Of a DNA stretch of 64,000 nucleotides, positions 54,886-64,000 are shown one piece after another. The notes beneath the pieces are model-generated. The model ran no database searches and was not told the origin of the DNA. It saw nothing but the letters and a program-made list of their open reading frames with translations. The translations under genes were made by a program, and so were the position numbers. Numbering within the stretch: position 1 is the stretch's first letter; each line of letters starts with the position of its first letter. The stretch covers positions 6,094,001 to 6,158,000 of the forward strand of contig CM060837.1 of NCBI GenBank assembly GCA_030762175.1, written 5' to 3'. The stretch is from Metallyticus violacea. Lineage: Eukaryota; Arthropoda; Insecta; Mantodea; Metallyticidae.

Positions 54886-57439
54886 AATAGGTAAATTTAA
54901 TTTTTGAATGACAAAAACGGGGGGGGGGCTGGAATGTAAGATAGCCTTATACATAAGAATTAAAGGTTTGTAGTTTTCTTAAGGAATTTAATTTCAATTT
55001 TAAACTCATGTTTACTTTCATAAGGAAATTGTTTCTCAAACTTCGATCTTGATATGCAATGACTGAAAAAATTATTGCATCACCCTTAACTCTTTAATAT
55101 TTTCATTCGAATCTTTGAATAATTTTGATTAATTATTTTATTTCTGCCATATTATTTCATAAATGTGTTGAGACAATGATATTCTACATTTTATTTTTAT
55201 TTAGTACCCGGCGGAGTCGGATATTCACAGCGCCTTAAATTCAATCGATTTCTCATTCAAATTATAACCACAAAAACCAATAGCTTCGTCACAAAATATA
55301 TTGGAAATGATGTCCTTGTGCCGCAATAACCTCCCTTATCTTTAAAGAAAATTTGCATTGGTACTCATTAATTATTCTTCTGAAATTGTACCAATTTCTG
55401 TTCTTATACACCCTATAATTCTGTAAGCATTTACAGAACATCAAACACCCATTTTTTGGTCATACAATGACATTTTGTTTATAAGTTTGGATTTTTCCGC
55501 ACTCCAGTGTCTATTGTTTTGTGTCGCTACATGGCCATGTAAATAAACCATTCGCCATCCGTAAAAAAAAATTAAACGCAAGCCAATGGTACGACCATTA
55601 ACATTATCCAATCCCCAGTTGAAGAAATCAACTCCATTGACATATCACATGGTTACAATTCCTGAACTACAGTTATTTTATAATGTTTTAATTTTAAATG
55701 TTAGTGGATTTCAAGCTGAAGTTTCCTGTGCAAGCATTCTCCGGTGTTATCGAATTTTTCCTCTGTAAGAAGGAAACATTCGTTTCCCTATATCTATTCA
55801 CAAGATTACGAACCGTTTCTCTGTGAGGCGCACGAACAGCAGGAAACCTGTCACTTGTCCATAAGAGTTTGTCGTCGCATAGGAGCCATACATGAAGCTT
55901 CCGTATGTTAAGAATAGGGACTTGTTAACATTATAACAGCACAAACACTCTATATAACAACGAAATATGTATTCGCAACGTTTACCTTCTGTACAGCACA
56001 AAGACTCCGCGTCAACTGATTAGCCGGCATACTCAGAGAAGGGAGAGTGGAGGGGGAACAGAACCGGTTAGAAAGGGCGCAGTCCACAGTTTTACAATTT
56101 GTTCAAATATTTATACTTACTTGACATGTAATAGTTTAAATTTTTAGACCAATTAATTCAAGTACTCTAAAATCCAGAATATATATTTTTTTGTAGTTTT
56201 TCTGTCAAACTGTTTAATATTCTTCCCCAAAGATTCAGAAAATTCTTTTATATAACATTTATGAGTACTATACCATAATCCATTATACACTGTAAATATT
56301 TATGGTAGATTCTTTATATTGTACTCACCCACTGACGTCACTATAATATAATAGTTACTAGCAATAAAGAATAACTGCCAATTATCAACTATAATAACAA
56401 TAGCTTCTTTACCACGGCGATATTGACAGGAAATAAAACACTTAAATTTGACCTGTTCGACACTGGTTAAATTAAAAAGCAACTTTCAATGCGTTTCGCA
56501 TAATACCAGCAACGTTATGAAGCTTCTCGGAGACCCCCCTGCCATGTCTGTACTAGCGCTATTCGCGTGCCGTATGAGTGGACACGCCTCAAAAGTCAAG
56601 AATATTTTGTTTACACAGCTACCGTGTAAAGTGGAGGGTGACATTAACACAAATGTTAAACGGTAATTCTGCCTAGACCTTAATGCCAAGACGTCGGTAC
56701 ACTTAGAGGTGTTATGTCCAACGCCAAATGCACCACCCTCGCCTTGGGAAGGAAATTCACTTAGCAGTTGTGCCACTTCGGAGTGCTCAAATTGGATTGA
56801 GATGCAAGAGCGTTGTTCTCAGAAGGGTGACCAACCCTCTCTTGCATAATTCGATTATCGAAAGTAAGGGACTCCATGTTTTCTAGAGATGTCAAAACAA
56901 AGATTTTGTCCGGAATAAAATTCTCACTGCAGAAGCAGAAACCACCACTTGTAGAAGCTTAAAACCTCAAAGTGCAACATGTGCGAGGGAAAACAAGAAA
57001 GAAGGGAGGGCGGAAACACTTTCTAATACTTTCTTTGATCTTGTGGAGACCGACGCCCAGGAGAGCCTTCCATTACCTTAGCTGGGGAAATGCGCACACA
57101 GTATCTGGTGCCGACCGGAACACTTTACTAGGCATCGGCCGTCACACAACACTAGTAAAGCTAGGCGTTTAAAAACACTTTGTTGATGAAATTTATAGTT
57201 CTTATCTTATACAGAGCCAGATTGATAAGTCTGGTAGAAAAACACCAGCGAAATTAAAGTTTCCTATTCCATCAGAACATAAAAATATTTGGAACTGTGC
57301 AAAAACTCCTTTACAGCATAAGATCTCTTCATTCGATGAGAATTTCTTCCCCCAAGTCAATATTTTGAAGTTAGGAAAGAGGTTCATATATATGTGCGTG
57401 TGCCCGTGTGTTTTTAACGCTCTAGCAACCCAATTTTTG
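54331..57439. other. 3.1-kb A+T-rich interval, nothing recognised
   Basis: (AT)n at 54848-54881 and a G run near 54922-54930. No recognisable repeat or coding family; open frames at 55586-56776 and 56972-57172 show no motif. Largest feature-poor stretch in the window. Confidence 0.5.
54848..54881 (+). repeat. (AT)n microsatellite
   Basis: About 17 uninterrupted AT units. Confidence 0.95.
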
Positions 57440-57890
57440 GATTTTCTCAACGAAACTCATTACATATCAATTAAATTAAATAAGGAAAAGTAGTTTCTGA
57501 AAAATAGAGAAATCTGATCTTTAGAAGTGGGCGTTTACCTGGAACCCAAAATTTAAAAATCACTCTAGAGGCACCAATATTCGCTTTTTCACAACGAAAT
57601 CCAATATATAACTTTTAAATTAAACAAAGAAAAGTAGCTTCTGAAAATTGGAGCAATTTGATCATTAAGAGTGGGCATTTACCTGAAACCCAAAATTTAA
57701 AAATCGTTCTACCGGCACCTATATATTTTTTTTTCGTAACAAAATTTCGATATATACCTCTTAAATACAAGAAGAAAAATATTTCCTGAAAATTAGGTAA
57801 ATCTGGTTAGGAGTGGGAATATACCTGAAAACGAAATTTAAAAACCGCTATATCGGCTACAATTCTCTACAATGCCATTCACAAATTCGA
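57440..57890 (+). repeat. ~140-bp degenerate tandem repeat, ~3 units
   Basis: Same family and orientation as 36250-37645. The AAAAATCACTCTAGAGGCAC-type landmark occurs at 57556, 57699 and 57840 (steps of 143 and 141 bp), with TAGTTTCTGAAAA and TTACCTGGAACCCAAAATTT in register. Confidence 0.82.
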
Positions 57891-58289
57891 CTTGGTGAGG
57901 AATTCGCTGTTGACGCTCTTCAACATGTCATGGCGTGAATCATTACTGTAACTCAAAAGCATTTCCACTCAGTAAAGTGGTGTTGCATCACCCCCACATT
58001 GACAAATACCCCTGTACTTTACGAATCTGAAGGCTACATAATGGTGCGCTATTTGTAAGCATAGAGTAGGAGAAATCTGAGTGCAATGAAGCGTGTGGTC
58101 CCCTTGGAAACCACTTCCTCCGATCAAATGTCTTACCCCAAACCTTTTTAAATAAGAGACGTGCAAAGTGTAACGCCAGGTGCACACTTTGGCGTCCCCT
58201 ACGCTTGAAATCGAAAGTGAGTCAGGTTTTGGAAGTAACCAAAGTTGAGGTTCTGATTTTATGATGTCAATGTCACGAAAATAGAGATT

Positions 58290-58560
58290 TTTTTTTCAAT
58301 AAACGCTCAAACTTATGCTGTATTTGCCATGGACATGTCTTAATGCTTGAGAAGCATGACGCTGTCTTAGAAAGTGTTGAATGTTTTTTGCCATTAATAT
58401 AAAACATGCCTGACAGAATAAGATCAGGTCACTTGATGCCAAATTCCTTTAGAAATAACACGATTTTCAAATAAGGAAACATTTTCATTGTGTTGACATT
58501 GATGATGCGGCTGAAGGCCCCATCCTACTGAAAATATTCCGTACGGATTTCTTTGCTGTC
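58290..58560 (-). pseudogene. Possible DDE transposase fragment
   Basis: Minus-strand pieces FSVGWGLQPHHQCQHNENV and PDLILSGMFYINGKKHSTL resemble F.QDGAPPH.....V and SPDLTPCDFYLWG..K in order and spacing. Neither catalytic Asp is clearly kept and the matches are weak. Confidence 0.35.
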
Positions 58561-58728
58561 AACAAAAATACAAACTCGTGGAAGATTTTCGTACTACCGT
58601 TGTATGAGCCACAAAGACCGAACACAGAACATTACAATTTTTTTCAAAATGAAGAGATGTCTAATGTACAGAAGCATTCTGGAAGATCACAAGTCCAATT
58701 ATCTTGAAACTCATGATGATTTGGTTAA

Positions 58729-58868
58729 TTTACGGACGCTGTTGAACGTCTCAGGTCATCAGCGTCCCATTCAATTCAGGGACGATAAATTTTACTCAGA
58801 GGCTCCTTCTTCAGGCTTGAGGTTCTTTTCCGTGCCGTAAACGTACGATATGGGACTCAAGGTTCAGT
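58729..58868 (-). mobile_element. SINE-B 3' fragment
   Basis: Reverse: GTCTCAGGTCATCAGCGTCC, TCAATTCAGGGACGATAAAT, GAGGTTCTTTTCCGTGCCGT and ACGTACGATATGGGACTCAA. The tRNA-like 5' half is absent. Confidence 0.82.
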
Positions 58869-58959
58869 ACTCTGTCAATAAACTGGTGATAAAGCACAAA
58901 TACTTATAAAGAAATCTTTATATTCTACAATTTCACACTATAGCAAAAAAATCACAAGG

Positions 58960-59740
58960 ACCTGGTAGCTGTCCATTGTGATCATGTGTGTTCATTTGAA
59001 GATGAATTCAACCATTTGAAGAAGGACAAGAGACTGAAAGAAAACCCTCGCTCTGGGCGCCCTAGGGAAGCTGTAAACGAGAGAACAATTCATCGAGTGA
59101 GGAAATCGATATATTACTGTTGAAATGCTATTGTGAGTATGTATCAGTGTTGGCAGCACTTACAGTATACTTCATGAACATTTAAAGCTACCAAACATGT
59201 GTGCCAAATTTTCCACACGTTCTAACCAATGAAGAGAAGAGCAGAAAGGAATGTGTAAGGAAACTGCTGAGCATGTTTTCACCAAAGTGTCCTAAACTTT
59301 GACAGATATATACACTGGTGATGAAAGTTGATTTTATTATACCACCCAAATAAAGCTTGATACCTGGTAACTGAGAATGACACAATACCAGTTGCTCTTC
59401 TACAAGATTTTCGTTCTCGAATGCGAATGTTCGCTGTTTTCTTCAACTATGAAGGACCATTAGTGATTGACTATGTCCAAAATAATAACAATGAATGAGG
59501 AATACTATGGCATTTACATTTTGGATCCTTTATTTGAAAAGTTGAGGCGGTGGCGTCCAAAGACAGAAACTTTAAGGCTGTTGCTTTTGCACGATAATGC
59601 GTCTCCTCACAGAACAACTCTAGGAAACTGGATGTCGCCAAAAACCAGTTGCTTGACCACCCACCGTACAGTCCTAACCTTGCACGTGCGATTTCCCTGG
59701 ATTAAAATCTTGCATTGGTGGAAAACCTTTTGCATAAGTG
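58960..59740 (+). pseudogene. Mariner-type transposase relic
   Basis: Plus strand. Translation over several frames gives NEEKSRKECVRKLL, TGDES (near 59313) then FYYTTQIKLDTW for the first catalytic region, FNYEGPLVIDYV, MNEEYYGIYILDPLFEKLRR at 59491-59550, RPKTETLRLLLLHDNASPHR with the second Asp, and a frameshifted DHPPYSPNLA... in which the third region is eroded. The WRPKTETLRLLLLHDNASPH segment sets it apart from the other mariners here. No TIRs found. Confidence 0.7.
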
Positions 59741-62257
59741 CAGGCCCTTGCTCAAGCTATAAATTCAGCTCTGTTGACAATATCTCAGTTCGAGTGTTTT
59801 TGACAATCGGTTGCATCGTCTACAATTGTGTGTGAGATAGATGGAGAGTACTTTGAAGAATTGTGGGAATAAGTTTTCGAATTCAGTCTTTATCTTGGAC
59901 TTTAAGGTGACACTTGAATGCCCATCGTACAGTGGAACTAGACATATTTTAAATAATAGAGGATTTTACTCAGGATCATTTTATATTTAACCACGACAAT
60001 TCTTCCGCTCATACCCTGTGAAGAAAATGTGCGTTATAGGCTTCGGAAGAGAGCAATTTGGAATACTCTGAGAGTGCTTTTCAATTTAAATGTGCACTTT
60101 TGGGAGCAGCTAAAAAAACTTATTCCCTAGTGCTGTGGCGAAGTTGAAAAGATACAGGGAAAGAAAGCGATAAAATAGCGAGGTCTTGCTACCAGATGAA
60201 ACAGTAGGTTGTAATGCATTGTGCATCTCTTGACACTGACATTTATAAAAGAATATCTAGTTAACTGAGATGATATTACATTATTACATCATACGAATAC
60301 AATTTTTGGTGATTTACATTTTTACATGATGTCCTTAAAACATTTACGGAGCCTATATCAAAAGAGAATAGCATTTTAAGCAATCAATATTTTCCAGTCT
60401 TGTATTAATAGTTTAAATAATTCTCATATAAGGGATTTATTCACAAATATGATTAGTTTTTTGTGAATTTGCGTTCAAATTTTATATACAGAATTTTTAC
60501 AATGAAGAATCAATAAATATATCAATGTGAATGTTTTATTATTACTTTCTTCCCGATAGGGTTCCTAGAACACGAATCTCAAAAGCTGTAGGGGGAATTT
60601 CGTTAGAGTAGTTGGTAATACCGTGGCCGCAGACACTTGTAAAGGGAGTTGCTGGTACCCCAGGTGCGGCAGTCCACGGATTGCGGGCTGGAGGTGGGAG
60701 CGAGGGATAATCCAATTTGTCTCACCGGCAGTTGGACTGCTATACCAAGTAATCAAACAGAAAGGAAAGAAATTCAAGTGCCGAGAGGTTTAAGGTATAA
60801 CGAGAAATCCAATCGAGGATCCCCCCCCCCCCAAGTGCATGACTTGGAATACTACAGGGAGTTCTATGCGAGACTCTCATTTCTATGTTTCACATTTGAA
60901 GCGATTTTAAATATGAGGGTGATATAATTGTTGTTCCATGTCTACCCGAGGGTCCCACTTCGTACCACGGGTCTTTCAGGGGCCGAAGTCGCCTTTAGTG
61001 TCCTCGCAGTCACGGTTGTTGTCGGCCACCTGGTTAGTTGCCTCTTTGACATTAACACCACGAGCTACATACGCTGCCTGAAATTGCAACTACCGCCCTA
61101 AAACTAACTACATTGTGGATCTCTCGTTTCCACTTGCCTACACTGCGACTTGAAATCTAGAAAATTACTCTATCGTATCTGGGACTGCATTCTAGTAATT
61201 ACTGTGCTGTCACTAGGACTGCCTCGTCTTCCACTACATTCAAAGTGTTCCCAAGTGATCGTGAGAGCTCACGAGGTTAACAAACTAGCGCTCACGTTTG
61301 CTGAGCCTTCAAAATATTTAAATATGCTCTTGTGCTCCCAAATGCGCTTACTTTAAATCCATCAACTCTTTGACTCCTCGTTGGCGAGCTCATCATCATG
61401 ACGTCATCCAACACCTGTTCCTTTTCTATCTTAAACGATTTTCGGAGCAACTCCAGCAACTAAAGATACAAAGTACCAACTGTTCGGCTCATGGCGGACA
61501 CTTGCATGCATAATAGAGAGACCCATTTCTGGAGTCATTATTAGTAAGTGAGAATACAAGATTACAATAGGCATCCTTTCTCTCAAGTCAAAAAGGAGCG
61601 TGTCCAGGTGGTCAAATACATTTTGGTTACATAAAATATTTAATAATTATTGCTATTTAAATTATGTACAAACATTAACGCTCGGGCGCGCGTGGGTGTA
61701 AAGACCTGTCACACATTAAATTATTTCACATCCAAGTTTAGGCATTAAATTTAATTAAATGGAACATTTTATGCATTTCACACTGCTTTGTTTCCTTTTG
61801 AATTGCCTTCTATAACCAGTTTCTTACACTATAAGAAAGGGAAGACGCAAAGGTACTCAAATGTTGAAAACAATGGCTTGTGGGCTTACGGTCGTCCCAT
61901 TCAACACATAATTTTACTTAAAGTTTGGGCTAGTACGGTCAAATGCTGAAAACATGCGCAGCAACAGCTGTGAAGAAGGCTTAACACAATACATTGCGTA
62001 TGTATGCACATAGGAGTGGCGGTTTAACAAGTTAATTATCGTTATGACTTTCCTAGGTCGTGTTACATGTGACGTAACAAAACTGTAACACGAAGATGTT
62101 TGCAACAGTGACACGAGAGAAAATTTGTTAACTCTCTGGTCATGCCCAGGTGGCCAGCGCTAAGCAAAGTTTGGCAAACTGTTCCTTTTGGTTTGCATTT
62201 AGTGACTTGGTTTGAACGATTAGGAAAAATAATAAACAGGAAACTTTCCATTTTCAC
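59741..62257. other. 2.5-kb interval, nothing firmly recognised
   Basis: Near 59985 the plus strand reads FNHDNSSAHTL, reminiscent of a transposase HDNxxxHT motif, but with no supporting context. C run at about 60822-60832. The part at 60550-61560 is richer in G+C than its surroundings but shows no coding motif. Confidence 0.45.
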
Positions 62258-62490
62258 CAAGTAAAAGTCGGTTCTTGCCTCGTAAACCGAAGATAGCGGG
62301 TTCAATCCCGGCCTGGGTCGGTGGATTTATTCGGACATAAATATCCGTGGATAGCTTCATTTTGTGTTGTGTATAAACGGAATAGATTTTATCAAATAGG
62401 GCGGCTGTCGTCACCCGGAGATCAGCGGAAGAGCGGCCTAAGTACCATGTACTGGTTCCGGCGACAAGAAGTTTGAGAGTCAATCACCAC
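62258..62490 (+). mobile_element. Third tRNA-headed SINE-like repeat
   Basis: Starts GTCGGTTCTTGCCTCGTAAA and has a good box B (GGGTTCAATCCCGG) closing with CCTGGGTCGG. It is followed by TGGATTTATTCGGACATAAA and a unique body ending near GAGTCAATCACCACGC. Box A is not recognisable, so the 5' head is truncated. The body is unlike SINE-A; it shares only the ...TGGATTT.TTCGG.C.TAAA.AT.CG stretch after the head with SINE-B. Could be a diverged SINE-B-related family. Single copy here. Confidence 0.55.
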
Positions 62491-63890
62491 GCTAACTGCA
62501 GATACATAATTGAGCTGCATTGAGAATTCAGTTAAATTAAAAATATTTTCGACCTAGGCACCATTTAGTAGACACAATTAACTTACGCCTATGCCAAGCT
62601 TAACGATGAAAGACGTGAGTTTGCCCGAATATTCATGTTAGGAGAATAAATAATATCAACAGGTAAATAACGAAGCGTTATATGTTGTCACCTTCGGAGT
62701 CCCATTCCACTCAGGCCCGCCAAAATTCAGCGAAACACCCTCGAGAGAGTATCAAAGAAGAATGGGGGTGGTCTGCAGCACCCTTGACGAAAACTACGTT
62801 CAGCGGACATAAACTGATTACCACAGCACCCATACAGCCCAATTCCTACCCCCGCCAACAATTTGGTTACAGGAAGAAGAGAAGAAAAGGAGAAGGAAAG
62901 AAGAAGTTGAGGAATATGTTAGAGGTACAAATTACAATGGAAAAGATAACCGTGAACTAAAGAAAAAGAGAAACAGAGAACAATGATGATGATAATGGAG
63001 GAAGTGGAAATGATTACGAAAAAGCGGTAGACCGAGGAAGAAAACGGTGACCTTGAAAGAGAAGAGGAAAATCATGTGAAGAAGGAGAAGAGAAAAGTAG
63101 AAAAAGAGAAAGATGATGGAAGAAGAGGAAATAACGATCCAGAAAAAATAAAAAAGGATAATAATTAAAGAGAGAGGTCGGTAGAAAAGGATGAAAATAA
63201 AGAATAAGACGACGCCATACACCCAGAGGCATATTTCTAAGAAATGCCCTAGATCCACCGTAAGAGGCACGTGGGTATATTGCGTGTATCCAGTGAACTG
63301 AAATAGCAGGAAGTTTCGCTGCCGTCATCCATTTCTTTTCCAATTTAAATGCAAAGCTACAGTGCAATTTACATAAGGCCCATTCTTCGGGAGCCTTGAT
63401 GATGACTTGATTGTTGCAAATTGCCGGCAATTTCGTCTCTGATTAACCATACAACAGATTGTTCGATAAGTTTACTCTAATGACCAACAAAAACACCGTT
63501 ATCACTGTTTCCCTATTTAAAAAGAAGCATTTTAAGTTTTATTACTTCGCTGTCTACACTCTTTGTGGCGGTGCCAAAGAGAGCCTTAGGTGACAAAAGA
63601 ATTGCTCCTTGATAGCAGTTTCTATAAGGTAAACTTTACATCACTGATAAGTGTCTTATCTTTAATACAAGTAATGTCACGAGAGGGTCTGAGACACTAA
63701 AACTTTCACTGGGGGCCCACCTGCATTAAACAACCATTCTTATGTATTCGGATATCATTTATAGTCTATAATTTCCTTTATTGTATGAGCATGAAAAATA
63801 ATTTTTACACCTGGGCCAATTGTATTGTCGTATTTATGAGGCATTTCAATCATTTTAACACATAACTTTATGAGATAAAGATGCGGTTAA
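62491..63890. other. 1.4-kb interval with purine-rich tract
   Basis: The plus strand at about 62868-63200 is strongly purine-rich (GAAGAAGAG-type, no fixed period); phenylalanine-rich minus-strand frames at 62932-63430 are its shadows. No gene recognised in the rest. Confidence 0.5.
62868..63200 (+). repeat. Purine-rich tract
   Basis: Irregular A/G-rich stretch similar in character to 23185-24290 but shorter. Confidence 0.8.
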
Positions 63891-64000
63891 GTCGGGAGGA
63901 GGCTACTAAAACCGTTGCCCTGTTGGAAGATGGACGGAGCATGTTGCCCAGGTGTTACGGGTATACAAAGGACATACCGAACGTTCAGGGAGCTTGGTGT
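63891..64000 (+). pseudogene. Start of a transposase, runs off window
   Basis: The plus strand reads MRLSREEATKTVALLEDGRS from ATG at about 63880, then frameshifted pieces (VAQVLRVYKGH, TFRELGV) that match the first helix-turn-helix of Tc1/mariner-superfamily proteins (EE...AV.LL..GRS...VAR.LGV...T..R..R.L). At least two frameshifts in 110 bp mark it as a pseudogene. The rest lies to the right of the window. Confidence 0.5.

Noticed and set aside
59985..60130. HDNSSAHT-like reading suggesting another transposase
   Set aside because: A single short motif without any second match nearby; could be chance.

Overview
This window is non-coding, repeat-dense eukaryotic DNA, most likely from a large insect genome. 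The evidence is high A+T content, many Tc1/mariner-superfamily transposon relics from several lineages, many tRNA-derived SINEs, degenerate non-LTR retrotransposon fragments, and long microsatellites, with no operon structure. A cockroach or termite-like genome is a guess from the style of the SINEs and reverse-transcriptase fragments. I found no intact host gene, no genuine tRNA or rRNA gene, no CRISPR array and no bacterial-type gene. Nearly all open frames are pieces of broken transposases or the antisense of them.

The dominant element is a mariner with the DD34D spacing, called mar-A here. Its inverted terminal repeat begins TACGAGGGTAGGTCCATAAG and it inserts at TA. Copies or fragments lie at 1-1013, 2368-3631 (TIR to TIR), 7230-8425, 12735-13809, 30515-30783 and 39234-39606. 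Every copy is broken. Four of them carry an 11-12 bp G run at the same point near the transposase C-terminus. Other Tc1/mariner-superfamily relics from distinct lineages lie at about 4.1-4.5, 5.1-5.9, 10.1-10.6, 16.6, 19.8-20.9, 25.8-26.2, 26.7-27.7, 30.8-31.4, 34.4-34.7, 40.1-40.9, 42.4-43.2, 43.6-44.1, 45.6-46.1, 47.2-48.3, 49.8-50.8, 59.0-59.7 and 63.9-64.0 kb. Three of these are delimited by TIRs ending in TA (40062-40866, 47248-48320, 49797-50837) and are internally deleted.

Two tRNA-derived SINE families are interspersed. SINE-A (about 250 bp, tRNA-Ser/Leu-like head, 3' end near CGGGCGTTAAACAC) has 13 copies on both strands. SINE-B (about 275 bp, different tRNA-like head, tail ATAAATAAATCAA) has five copies or fragments. 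A third tRNA-headed repeat is at 62.3 kb. Several have clear target-site duplications, and some sit inside other repeats: a SINE-A in the TIR element at 47.2-48.3 kb, a SINE-B in a degenerate ~140-bp tandem repeat at 33.3 kb, and a SINE-B in a CA microsatellite at 34.0 kb.

Other structure includes arrays of a ~140-bp repeat at 33.1-34.0 kb (minus), 36.25-37.65 kb (plus) and 57.4-57.9 kb (plus); a long hairpin at 53132-53398 with a 23-bp perfect inner stem; a 268-bp block of internally repeated sequence flanked by an 11-bp direct repeat inside a mariner relic at 27.2-27.4 kb; and kilobase-scale purine-rich tracts at 23.2-24.3 and 62.9-63.2 kb. The long stretches between are A+T-rich and, as far as I can read, featureless. 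No novel functional system is evident. The most notable observations concern transposon evolution and the hairpin.
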